This document shows, piece by piece, positions 31,205-40,965 of a stretch of 64,000 nt of DNA. The DNA is from Thelonectria olida (lineage: Eukaryota > Ascomycota > Sordariomycetes > Hypocreales > Nectriaceae): the NCBI GenBank assembly GCA_020736575.1, contig JAGPYM010000011.1:62001-126000 (forward strand), given 5' to 3'. The translations under genes and the position numbers were made by a program. The notes beneath the pieces were generated by a model, which worked only from the letters and a program-made list of their open reading frames with translations, was not told the DNA's origin and ran no database searches. The first letter of the stretch is position 1; each line of letters opens with the position of its first letter.

Positions 31205-32344
31205 TTATGAAGTAGACAGAAGCTCCTCTAAAATTTTGCAAATAGCATCGCCTACTTTCTGCGTCCCAGCATCTCCACCCATGTCCCGAGACCTGATGCC
31301 CAAACCTCCATTCTCAGCTGAGTCGAAAACTCGAGCGACAGCTTGCTCTACCGCCGAGGCTTCGTCAACCAGCAGACATGAGTAATTCAGGAGCATGGCT
31401 AAGCTGAGTATCTGCGCAACCGGATTTACCCACCCTTTGCCAGCAATGTCGGGAGCACTCCCATGCACCGGCTCATAAATTCCGTTGCATTTCCCTTCTC
31501 CTGGTATGCCCGATATGCTGGCGCTCGGGAGCGTTCCTAAGCTCCCGACAATGGCGCCCGAAATATCTGAAAGGATGTCCCCGAAGGTGTTATCGGTGTG
31601 AATAACCCCGTTAAAGCCACGAGGATTCTTGACCATGAGCATCGCCATGCTATCGGCGAGCTGATGGTGAAGTTCGATATCAGGAAACTCCTTGTCGAAG
31701 ACATCCTGCGTAACCCTCCGCCATAGTCTCCCGCTGGCCAGGACATTGGCCTTATCAGCACTCCAAACAGTAGCTGGACCACCGCCGCCTCTTCCGTCCT
31801 TGCCGAGAATGCGTGCCACAGCAGCGCTGACTCGAGCCAATCGTTGAACCTCCGGGAGCGTGTACACCCAGAGATCGGACGCCTCGTTGGACTTCTCGAC
31901 TTTTTGACCAAAGTATGCTCCACCACAGTTCTCCCGTACGACGATAAATTTGGTTCCTTTGACAATATCTGGCTTGATGGGAGACGCCTCAATCAAGGAA
32001 GGGACAACAATGTCGCAAGGACGAAGGTTGGCAAAGGCATCGAGTCTCTTTCGAAGCTGCAGAAGGCCCGTCTCGGGACCTGGCGATGCATTTGCCCACT
32101 CCGGGCCGCCGACGCTGCCAAAGAGAACAGCATCGCTATTTTCGGCCTTCTTTAAGACTTCTTCGGTAATGGGGACGCCGTGCTTGTCGATGCTGCAACC
32201 GCCAGCAAGGTCAAATGTTCTCTCAAATTTGATGGCTGGGCGATGTTTCTCGATAACATCGAGTACCTTGACTGCTTCCGCCATGACCTCGGGACCAACA
32301 TGGTCACCGGGGAGAAGGAGGATCCGAAATGTGGTGGTGGCCAT
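31205..32344 (-). CDS. 3-isopropylmalate dehydrogenase-like beta-decarboxylating dehydrogenase (paralogue)
   Basis: One exon encodes 379 residues of the isopropylmalate/isocitrate dehydrogenase family. Conserved parts are [19 protein letters not shown], the substrate-binding [16 protein letters not shown] and [12 protein letters not shown], the catalytic Lys in [11 protein letters not shown], the metal-binding Asp pair in [12 protein letters not shown], and the NAD-binding [20 protein letters not shown]. The usual leucine enzyme converts 3-isopropylmalate to 2-oxoisocaproate. Here [10 protein letters not shown] replaces the common AVGGPKW form, and the gene sits beside transport, SDR and regulator genes, so this may be a specialised paralogue rather than the main LEU2. 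Related substrates (tartrate, D-malate, alkylmalates) are possible. An in-frame ATG at 32413 would add 23 residues not typical of the family. It is divergent from the neighbouring SDR. Confidence 0.85.
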   Translation of the reverse strand: MATTTFRILLLPGDHVGPEVMAEAVKVLDVIEKHRPAIKFERTFDLAGGCSIDKHGVPITEEVLKKAENSDAVLFGSVGGPEWANASPGPETGLLQLRKRLDAFANLRPCDIVVPSLIEASPIKPDIVKGTKFIVVRENCGGAYFGQKVEKSNEASDLWVYTLPEVQRLARVSAAVARILGKDGRGGGGPATVWSADKANVLASGRLWRRVTQDVFDKEFPDIELHHQLADSMAMLMVKNPRGFNGVIHTDNTFGDILSDISGAIVGSLGTLPSASISGIPGEGKCNGIYEPVHGSAPDIAGKGWVNPVAQILSLAMLLNYSCLLVDEASAVEQAVARVFDSAENGGLGIRSRDMGGDAGTQKVGDAICKILEELLSTS

Positions 32345-32819
32345 GATGTGTGAATAGGTTGGTTGCTCCGAGTCACACAACTTGACGTCTTGACGATGAC
32401 TTGGATGATTCATTGATGGCTCCCAAGCTTATCATGGCAACCACATGTTCAAGCAAATAGCTCCGAAGTCCGGAGACTACTTCGCCAAGCTCTCCTCCAC
32501 CCGCAAGCGAGGCATTCCGTAGCGGAGCGGAGCGTGCCATCACCGGGCACCGCTTTAATTGTTTCATTTCCCCGCCGGAGCGTGCCACTGCCCGGCGGCC
32601 ATGTCAGTCGAGCCGGGGTAAGCTAAGCCCCGCGGGAAGCGCGCAGCCTCTCGGCAACTACCTGTTTTGAGAGGGAGTGTTTCTACCTGACGTCAAGTCA
32701 TCAGAGAACATGCTACGTTGAAGACGTTTCTCATTACTTCGTCTTTTAGAAACTGACGCTGGGTTGACCCATTCTGTTACCTCTCATCACCATATTTCAC
32801 TGCAACTGCCTCAAGCAAC
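32345..32819. promoter_or_regulatory. Divergent promoter with paired CGG-containing motifs
   Basis: This lies between the IPMDH-like and SDR start codons. A 12-bp sequence CGGAGCGTGCCA occurs at 32528-32539 and again at 32576-32587, each followed by a CCG after 12-13 bp. CGG/CCG pairs are what Zn2Cys6 regulators bind, and such a regulator is encoded nearby. Binding is inferred. Confidence 0.5.
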
Positions 32820-33625
32820 ATGGCTCTAGGACGACTCGACGGTAAAGCGGCCATCGTCACTGGAGGCGCCTCCGGGTTCGGAAAAGGCATTGCGACCAAG
32901 TTTGTCCAAGAAGGCTGCAAAGTCATGATTGCCGACCTCTCGGAAGAATCTGGCAAAGCCGTCTCCCAAGAGCTTGGTTGCAGCTTCACGAGGGTCGACG
33001 TGACCAAGAGAGACAACTGGCAGGCTCTCTTGCAAGAGACACTCAGCACGCTTGGCCGTCTCGACATTGTAGTCAACAATGCGGGCGCCACCTACACCAA
33101 CAAGCCAACGGAAGATGTCACAGAGGCCGAGTTTGACTTGGTTATGAATGTCAATGTCAAGTCGATCTACTTGTCAACAGACGTTCTGCTTCCGTACTTC
33201 TTGACTGAAGAAAAGCCCGCATGCTTCATTCAAGTGGCCTCAACTGCGGCGATTCGACCGAGGCCACGACTGACGTGGTACAACGCATCGAAAGCAGCCG
33301 TAGTCAACGCGACAAAGACTTTGGCCGTCGAGTACGGACCCCGTCAGATTCGATTCAACGCCGTCTCTCCAGTTGTCGGGAGCACTGGCATGTTAGTTTT
33401 TCAACGTCTCGTGTACTAATCGAAGTTGCTAATGATTTCAGGACGCATTTGTTTTTGGGAAAAGCAGACACGCCAGAAAACCGCGAGGGCTTTGTGTCGA
33501 CGATTCCACTGGGACGACCATCGACTCCAGCAGATGTTGCTAATGCTTGCTGTTACCTTGCCAGCGACGAGGCGGCCTTTATTACGGGAACTAACATCGA
33601 GGTGGATGGTGGACGGTGCGTGTAA
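32820..33625 (+). CDS. Short-chain dehydrogenase/reductase (classical SDR)
   Basis: Two exons, 32820-33391 and 33442-33625, give 251 residues; the 50-bp intron has a GTTAGT donor and TTTCAG acceptor with a CTAAT branch-like site. The Rossmann motif is IVTGGASGFGKGIA, the NNAG motif follows in DIVVNNAGATYTN, and the catalytic Ser and YxxxK are in QVASTAAIRPRPRLTWYNASK. An Asp after the second strand (MIADLSEES) suggests NAD(H) preference. The C-terminal substrate part ends SDEAAFITGTNIEVDGGRCV, as in 3-oxoacyl-ACP reductase or glucose dehydrogenase-like members. The substrate is unknown. It lies head to head with the IPMDH-like gene and upstream of the cluster regulator. Confidence 0.88.
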
Positions 33626-34104
33626 GGGGTATGACCTGCCTCAAGACCCATCCTTCAGAGACGAAGCCCTTGATGCTAGATGAATAGGAAATATTTCATT
33701 CTGCTCCCTTGAGAATTGACATGATGACTTCATGATTGTTCAGGTCGCCATAGGCCCTGATTTTCTTCCACCAAAAGTCCCGGTCCCCGGTGCTAACATC
33801 CTCCACCGACAACCCGAATGGCCCGGGCGCCGTCCCCCGCATCCCAACAATGGGCAATAACGGGTCCAATGGTCCTTCCTCAGGTCCACCCACCCCTGTG
33901 ACCCCCCTAAGTTAACGTTAACTTACCCACCTCCACACTTGAGCCCACACCACTTCGCTTCCAGCTTCCTCCATCTGAAGGCATCATCCTCAGCCTCGCC
34001 AGAATCATCCCGCGTCTCTCGACTGTTTTGCTTACCGTTTCATCAAATACCCGTCGTCTCGGTGTTTCAACCCATCTAGAAACTACCCCAGATGCCTGAT
34101 TCCC
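33626..34104. other. Promoter of the dual zinc-finger regulator, with an 18-bp palindrome
   Basis: The interval contains the SDR 3' UTR and the regulator promoter. TAAGTTAACGTTAACTTA at 33908-33925 is a perfect 18-bp palindrome. A minus-strand open frame of 65 codons (33696-33893, GTG start only) is noted separately; it is not called as a gene. Confidence 0.5.
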
Positions 34105-36826
34105 ATGTCATCTCAAGAGTACTCCGGCTCTGTGCGTATCCTTTCTCCAACCGGGCCAGCCCGTTGATACTGACGGGAGAGAGCAGTACCACTCTCGCCC
34201 TCGCCCGGATCTGAGATGTCACACCTGCGATCGCGACTTCTCTCGTCCCAGCCACCTCAGAAGACATAATAGAATCCATCAACCGTCAGAACGAAAACAA
34301 AAGATTGCCTGTGACAAATGTCATTCTACCTTTTCTAGACGCGATGTGCTCTTTCGCCACATGCGCACAGCCCACCAGCTCGACTACGTTACCCCGACTA
34401 ACCAACAGAGGTCCTGCAACCGTTGCGTCCGCAGGAAACTCAAGTGCGATCGGAACTTGCCATGTGCTGCTTGCGCCCAATCCAAGACTGCCGGACCCTG
34501 CGAATATCCAAGCATCGATGAATTGTACGATCCTGGCTTCCAGCCGGAATTCCAAATTGTCGAGCCGGGTCACGATCATTCCATCGAAAATCCTCCAACT
34601 GGTAAAAAGCCAAGGCGAAAGAAAAAGGGCAACAATGCTACATCATCCGCCCAAGACGAACAGTCCGACTTTATCATGAGATCGGCTCAAACCGACCAAT
34701 CCGACTTCTCGACAACGTCGCCCGAAACCTACTCAACCTTCGGCCAACCAGTTGATCCTTTGCTTCTTGAAGCTGATGACTTCAGTCCCATCTTCTCGAG
34801 CGAGCCCGCTTTTACCGAAGAAAATGCCATGTTTGGTTCATCTCTGAATAATGGCGTTCAGTTCGATTTTAGATGTAGTGGTTTCAACTGGCTAGACTTT
34901 GATGCACCGGATGTCGAGCTTGCCATAAATCATGTCGTCTCCGAGGTCGGGAATCCTACCTCTGATGTCTTTTCTGGGCTAGCACCCGACAATCATGCTC
35001 CCCCTATGTCGGGCACTCAACAAAGGGCATCCATATTACCATGGCCATTTGAGCATGGCCACGATGCTGGCACGACAAGGTGCCACTTACCTCCACTACG
35101 TGAAGTCCTGCAGGAGTCTCTCCAAGCGAGTCCTGGCGCTCAGGTATCCGCATTGGAAGGTCTAGTCCAGGTTTTGTCAGAGAAAAATCTTCCTAGGCCT
35201 GATGATGTGGCCGACCCGACTATTCTGATGGGAATCCACCTTCTCAAGAAGCTCCTTGACGTCTACTTTGCCAACTTCCAGCTTATTCAGCCTATTTTTC
35301 ACATCCCCACGTGGAGCTCAGAGGACTGCCCAACCATGCTGCTGGCTGCCATGGCTTGTCTGGGTGCAGTCTTGTCGAGTGAGCCCAATGCAGCCGAGCT
35401 TTCATCTTCCATTAGCGACTTTTGCAATCCAATCATTAGCTGGATGGTAAGTTGTATTCCGTAACGATTGACCTTCGCTCACAGCAGTAGGGCGCATCGG
35501 ACACCGCGAATTACTCCGATACTTCCTATCTTGCATCACTATGCCTCCATCAGATTTACTCGCTAGGCTCTGGTAACCGACAGCTTTATCAGAATGCTGA
35601 CCGGACTCGTGGTGTACTGTTCGGGAGTCTACGAGGCCTGGGACTGTTGAAAACGCGACCCAGCGTACAGGGAGATATCGATATGAACTCGCCCTATTTC
35701 ATACCTACAAACCAGGCGAGCTTGGATGCGGACTGGCTTGCCTGGGCGTCTAGAGAGAGGGAAGTTCGAATTGCATGGGCCTCTTTTGAGTACGACTGCA
35801 GTCTATGCACACTCACTAGTCGTCGTGGAGCAGTTGATGTTAGCGAGCTGCCTCCAAAATTGCCTTGCATGGATGCTTTGTGGGAAGCGCCTTCATCATA
35901 TGCTTGGGCTGCGTTGAAATCAAGAATGATCCCGAATGCCCTTGGCGTCTCTGTGTCAAGTGTGATCAGTGCTGCAATAGCAGGAACACCAATACTCGAG
36001 AACATCTCAACGTGGGGGAAGCGACTATGTGGACAAGTAATCGGACGTCTTTTATGGGATTTGAAGCAGCTCGAGCTTGTCTCAACCACCGAGTACTTTG
36101 GGCTTTCTTCTCTGTCTACTGGCCAAAAGCAATCGAAAGAATCGCTTCTGGAGGCTTTGAACCGCTTGCTCGAGACGATGAACAACCCCATCTACACTGC
36201 TGATCTTGTTAGCTACAAGTAAGTCAACCGCTGTCGCGTGATCTTAAGTGCTAATCGTGAGCAGCATATCGAGTCTCCTGTGCCACTACTCGCACCTGTA
36301 CACGGCAGACGACATTATGGACATGATCATTTATATTGTGCACAGTGTTGTATCCCGAGGTTCTGGCCAGGACCCAGGTGTTAGTATGGCCCGTCGTCGG
36401 CTTGTTTCAGCCTTTGAGAACGATCCGCGCAGGGCCCGAAAGCTTGTGTGGCATGCTGGTCAGATTGTTGCCGTCGCCAATGAATACCTTGTATCAGCGC
36501 CTTGCGAGATTATGCGCTTGTTCATGAGCTACATCTTCATCGTTGCCTTTGCCCAACACTACCCCCGATTAGAGCGGCCAGCGACGACGTTTAAAGTACG
36601 GTTAGATGTGCCAAACCACCATCCTGATCAGATGCAGGCGGTTGAAGAGTGGATTCAATTTGGAGGTCGGGCTAGGATAGGTTCCGCTGAGGACATTCTT
36701 GCCGACGGTGCGGTTAAGACGATTGTTCAAGATGCCCAGGCCATGTTACAAAGATTACGGTCTTGGGGCCTGGCCGAGAAATTTGCTAAAATTCTGCAGA
36801 GTTTCGAGAACAGCGGCGGCTATTAG
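34105..36826 (+). CDS. Transcription factor with two C2H2 fingers and a Zn2Cys6 cluster
   Basis: Four exons, 34105-34131, 34187-35446, 35491-36218 and 36265-36826, give 858 residues; introns are 44-55 bp. The first exon codes only nine residues. Finger 1 uses C20, C23, H36, H40; finger 2 uses C51, C54, H67, H72. The binuclear cluster follows at once with C86, C89, C96, C102, C105 and C114. Acidic and Ser/Thr-rich residues (about 150-240) may activate transcription. The second half (LKKLLDVYFANFQLIQPIFHIPTW, then the region around LFGSLRGLGLL) is the fungal-specific transcription factor domain. Proteins with this double DNA-binding architecture regulate carbon use or secondary metabolism in several fungi. 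The position inside a group of catabolic genes suggests local control. Target sites are unknown. Confidence 0.88.
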
Positions 36827-36886
36827 TGTCTCGACGGAATGAATGATGTAGTTACGATTTAATGACCTGTGTATTGATTGAAACAA

Positions 36887-37912
36887 TTAGAAAATGGCCA
36901 AGCAGTTTGGTGGGCTACTAACACCGCCCGGCATGTTGAGAGGGGAACTCGCTACGAAGAAGTCCCATCTCCCGAGCTCCTGGCATTTACAACTCAGCTC
37001 TTCAAGATCGAACAGCTCACCTATCGGCAGGCCCCAACCGGCAATTAGGTACTCGTGCATAAATAACCCTGGCACTTGAGTGCCGTTGGTTCCAGGATGC
37101 GTTTTCTTGGGTGGATATACCTCGAACGAGACTGCGTCCCCAGCCACGGCAGCGAATCCTTGATCCCAGATCCATCTCAGCATCTCGTCTGTCCCCTCGA
37201 CGCCAGCATGTTGAGGGTTTGAGCTTTGGGCATATGCTAACCGGTCCGCCGGAGTCATGTCATTGTCCCACTCTTTGGTCAATCCGATACGCACGAAGAG
37301 AATATCCCCGCGTCGAAACCGCACGCCTTGCTCTTCGGCGATTTCCTTCAACACACGCAGGGGAACGGCGTGGTCTGATAGGGCGCTGTAGCTGATGGCG
37401 TTCCGTTGTGCGTATGCCACGTAGTCCAGCAGCACTCCGCGGCCGCAGATCCCCTCCTTGGCCCAGTACTGCATGCCGATCCTGGTGTTGGAGCGGTCCG
37501 ATATCTCCATGGCCGTCGTGCCTCCGTAGAACAGGCGCTGGGCAGGATTTTCGGCCGTGGGGAAGGGCGCAGAGAAGTGTCGCAGGCCGTCCCACTGGGA
37601 GGACTGCTGCGGATTGAAGATGTACACGTCGTCGAAGCCCGCGCCTCCGAGGAGAGAGGTGATGTGGTGTTGGGTGGGCGCGCGGTTGAAGTTGGCAATG
37701 TCGAGCTTTGTGAGGTCCCAGTTGAGGGCAACTCGCTGGCCGGTTTTTATGCATGTGGCGGCTTCGGCGACGACGGAGGGGGTGAGGAGGACGAGACGAC
37801 CTAGGCCTTCTTCTCTGGAGCCTGGCTTAGCTTGCCAGACTTTTCGTTTGTCTGGGAGCTTGTCGTATTTGAGATTGTGAAGGTATCCGGGGGTTTGTTG
37901 GATGGAGCCCAT
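36887..37912 (-). CDS. Putative cyclase/hydrolase, PF04199 (kynurenine formamidase-like fold)
   Basis: One exon encodes 341 residues. The sequence fits the fungal branch of the cyclase family: LGRLVLLTPSVVAEAATCIK, VALNWDLTKLDI, QSSQWDGLRHFSAPF, the long GICGRGVLLDYVAYA segment and FRRGDILFVRIGLTKEW. In bacterial kynurenine formamidase the metal motif is HxGTHxDxPxH; here the corresponding place reads QWDGLRHF, so metal binding may differ. Fungal members are often found in degradation clusters and are thought to open or hydrolyse rings or amides, but few have been tested. The stop is 60 bp from the stop of the opposite-strand regulator. There is no signal peptide, so it should be cytosolic. 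Confidence 0.82.
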   Translation of the reverse strand: MGSIQQTPGYLHNLKYDKLPDKRKVWQAKPGSREEGLGRLVLLTPSVVAEAATCIKTGQRVALNWDLTKLDIANFNRAPTQHHITSLLGGAGFDDVYIFNPQQSSQWDGLRHFSAPFPTAENPAQRLFYGGTTAMEISDRSNTRIGMQYWAKEGICGRGVLLDYVAYAQRNAISYSALSDHAVPLRVLKEIAEEQGVRFRRGDILFVRIGLTKEWDNDMTPADRLAYAQSSNPQHAGVEGTDEMLRWIWDQGFAAVAGDAVSFEVYPPKKTHPGTNGTQVPGLFMHEYLIAGWGLPIGELFDLEELSCKCQELGRWDFFVASSPLNMPGGVSSPPNCLAIF

Positions 37913-38431
37913 TGTGAGCGAGTTATCGTGTATCCGTGTAAGCGAGATTGAAGCACGAGAAGATAGGGAAACTAGCTAGGACAAAGACAAACAGCAAAAA
38001 TAAAAAGAATCGAGCATAAGCAAGAGTCTTCTAATCATAAAAAGAGCAAAGCCAACACCTATTTTTGTCTAGCCAAGGTCCTGGGGTCGGGTCTGGGAAT
38101 TTGAAGCTGGTTCCCCACACGGAGTGTGCCATCGACGATGATTCAATGGAAGGAGTTGCGTATAGACGAGCGGTGGGACGAGCCGTGGGAAGGAAGAGAA
38201 AATTAATGCCATTGACTCATGAGACTAGAGACTGGAGGCTGGGAGGAGTAGAAGACATGGGCATGTTGACGTTTTATTGGACATGGATGTATGCTGAAGA
38301 GACTCGAGTTGGCCAGGCTTAATAACTAAGCATAAAGCAATTTATAGAAGCCATGTTTATTTACAGTTAACTATAGGTATTTCCTTGTCCTGGGACACAG
38401 CTCATACCGGGCCCTCCTTAACCAGCTCGTT
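37913..38431. other. Intergenic region between cyclase and MFS transporter
   Basis: It holds the cyclase promoter (left) and the transporter 3' UTR (right). The plus-strand ORF at 38065-38322 has no recognisable features. No repeat or RNA gene was seen. Confidence 0.45.
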
Positions 38432-40287
38432 CTATTTCTTCCTCTCCACCGTCTCTGCAAATGGCCGCTCGCCCTTGACCATGACCGTCACATCCTGGCC
38501 CTTGAGAAACTCATCCAGCTCCTTTCGCTGCGCTTCGGTAACATCATTGACGTGTACGGCCACATCATCGCCAAACCGAGCCGAAATCTCCTCGAGCGAG
38601 AGCTGGGCAGACTCGGGAAAGAAGAAGTACACGATGGGGATGAAGAAGATGCACCATGCGATGATGACCAGGTAGTACTTCCAACCGACTTGCTCAATGC
38701 CGATGGGGGCCGTTTGGAGGAGGATGATGGTCGAGGCGAACTGACCAAAGAGCGAAAAGCCCATGCCGATGGGCCTGATTTCCGTGGGGAAGATCTCCGA
38801 GACGTAGATGTACATGGTGGTATCACAGAAAGTTCTGAGCGGGCGGCCCGTTAGCATGCCTTTACGTATTCGTGCGACCCGAGGAGATTATGCAACATAC
38901 CCTTGGAACGCGAGATAGAGAAACACAAAGAAGACTCCGGCAGCGTTGCCGGCTTTGTTCGTGGTACCGCCGTACTCGGCGATGCATCCAACCAGCCCAG
39001 ACGTGGTGAATAGGCAGCCAAATAGACCAATCATGAACATCCATCGGCGAGAGTTGACCCTGTCGTGAAGCCAGGCGCCCAAGGGGTTGTAGATGACTCC
39101 GGCCGTGGTGAGCCACAATGCGGAGAGTAGAAGCGGCATGGAGCCTGTCTGACCAAGATTCGTATACAGAATGACCGAGTAATTGTTCTGACGCAGGGTT
39201 AGCAATCCATGATACGAGCATGACAACAAATGCTGAACTGACAATGACCAAGGGTCCAGCAAACTCGGCGCCCCATTGCGTAAGAAAGCCGATAATCATC
39301 CTCTTCCTGTAGCTCTTTTTCTTGATGACAGCCGTCCAGGGCGTGCACCCAATGGCCTTGAGCTTCTCGGTATCCAGCGCGATCTGCATCTTGACCTGGT
39401 ACAGCTCCTCCTTGGCGACCAAGTCATCAGGATCCTCGGGCGTCTTCCGCAACGCCTGCAGGACCTTCCACGCCTGTTCCACCTTTCCCTGCTGCAAGAG
39501 CCAACGTGGCGAGCGAGGGATCCAGATGCTGGTGACGAGGAGGACCGTGGGCGAGAGACACTGCACGCAGAGGGGGAAGCGCCAGGCAAAGGAGGCACTC
39601 TGGTCGGTCGCAAAGTAGCACGCGTAGCCGAGCCAGCCGGAGAGCATGTAGCCAAAGACGAGGAAGATGGCGTGGTGGCCGACCAGCCAGCCGCGCTTGT
39701 TAGGGGGCGCGAGTTCGGATAGGTACATGGGACAGGCGGTAACGAGGATGCCGATCCCGAGGCCTGAGATGACTCTACCGGCTTGGAACATTCTGCCCAT
39801 GGCGAGTAAGTACCTAATTAGGGTATCATCGACGTGGAGAACTCACCCTAGGTTCGCAGCACCGCCTTGAAGCGCACCACCGAGAACGGCACAGGCAGCG
39901 CCGATTTGGATAGACGTCTTTCGACCGAGAGCAGTCGCTGCCCACATGACGAGGAGACTTCCAACCGCTCCGCCGGCGCTGTACAGGCCGTTGGCGGTGG
40001 CAATGGCCTGGGCCGTCTTGTCGCCGTAGCCGTCTTCACCTTGCTGGGGGAGGTTGAAGAAGGCGTACCATCCTGGCTGACCGATGGTGCTGCCGATGAT
40101 GGCAGAGCAGTAGCCGTAGGTCTTTGTGGTGAAGCCGTGTTAGCGAGGCTGTTTGTTCGAGACGGCGGAAGAGGGTGAGGGGAGGAGGCTGGCTTACAAA
40201 GGAGCCAAAGGCAACAGCAATGGTGACAAGTCTGTTATACAGAGTTGTCCGCGCGTGATGGGCCTGAAGATTGGGTTTGGGTGACAT
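38432..40287 (-). CDS. MFS transporter, sugar porter family
   Basis: Five exons, 40287-40198, 40121-39847, 39792-39243, 39187-38901 and 38834-38432, give 534 residues; introns are 54-76 bp and keep frame. The twelve-helix sugar-porter pattern is visible: GYCSAIIGSTIGQPGWYAFF, GLYSAGGAVGSLLV with ALGRKTSIQIGA, RVISGLGIGILVTACPMYLS, the PRSPRW motif, the second-half DRVNSRRWMFMIG motif and YVSEIFPTEIRPIGMG. The C-terminal PETKG signature is altered to FPESAQLSLEEI, as in lactose-permease-like or hexose-like fungal porters. The start exon has no signal peptide, normal for MFS proteins. It probably brings the cluster substrate across the plasma membrane; the substrate could be a sugar, polyol or organic acid. 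It is divergent from the aldehyde dehydrogenase gene. Confidence 0.88.
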
Positions 40288-40965
40288 GGTGAATATTCAG
40301 CACCCAATTGATGTGATGGAGAAGGATTGGTGTGTGAATTGTCAACAAGAAGAGCAGATACGAGTGGGATATAAATTGTCACAATACTGGCCTGAAGATC
40401 AACAGGAGAACCGAGACACCGCTATAAGTCTGCATGTCAACATGATACAACCACAGCCACAGCCAGCGCAGAGAGTCATCTGTCATGCTTCTGGCCCCAC
40501 GAAGTCTACGGTGAACAAGCCTTCTTCAGCCGCTTTGAGAATAGCCAGGAGCTTCATTTCGATCTTGCGAGGTCATATGCACACGTTTGTTTCTTCTTTT
40601 CCATTTCCTACATCTCACTTCTGAAGAACGAGGTACGTACTCTGCAAATAGTTCCATCCGAATTCAACATGGCTCCTTCTTCTTCACGGAGCGTACCACC
40701 CACCAATTTAACGCCCCCCCTCCCCCGCACCTTCTCCATTTCTCGCCTTCCCCGCGGCGGGTGATTAAACGATTCCATCACCGATGACGGAACAATTCCA
40801 TCTAGGCCAATTTACGTACCAACTAACTCACGAATACTCGATACGACAGACCATCTAACTCTTCGTCTGGGCAATTTGCTCTACCTCTTCACCTTCAAGC
40901 TTCACTTCACGAGACCTCGAGATATCGGGGCAGAGTGTACCTAAAGAGCCAAACAAACACCAGCC
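40288..40965. promoter_or_regulatory. Divergent promoter of MFS transporter and aldehyde dehydrogenase
   Basis: A 678-bp region between opposed start codons. A GC-rich CCCGCGGCGGG block, with the palindromic CCGCGG inside, lies near 40750-40760. It otherwise contains short pyrimidine tracts. It could be under control of the nearby zinc-cluster regulator; that is inference. Confidence 0.45.
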
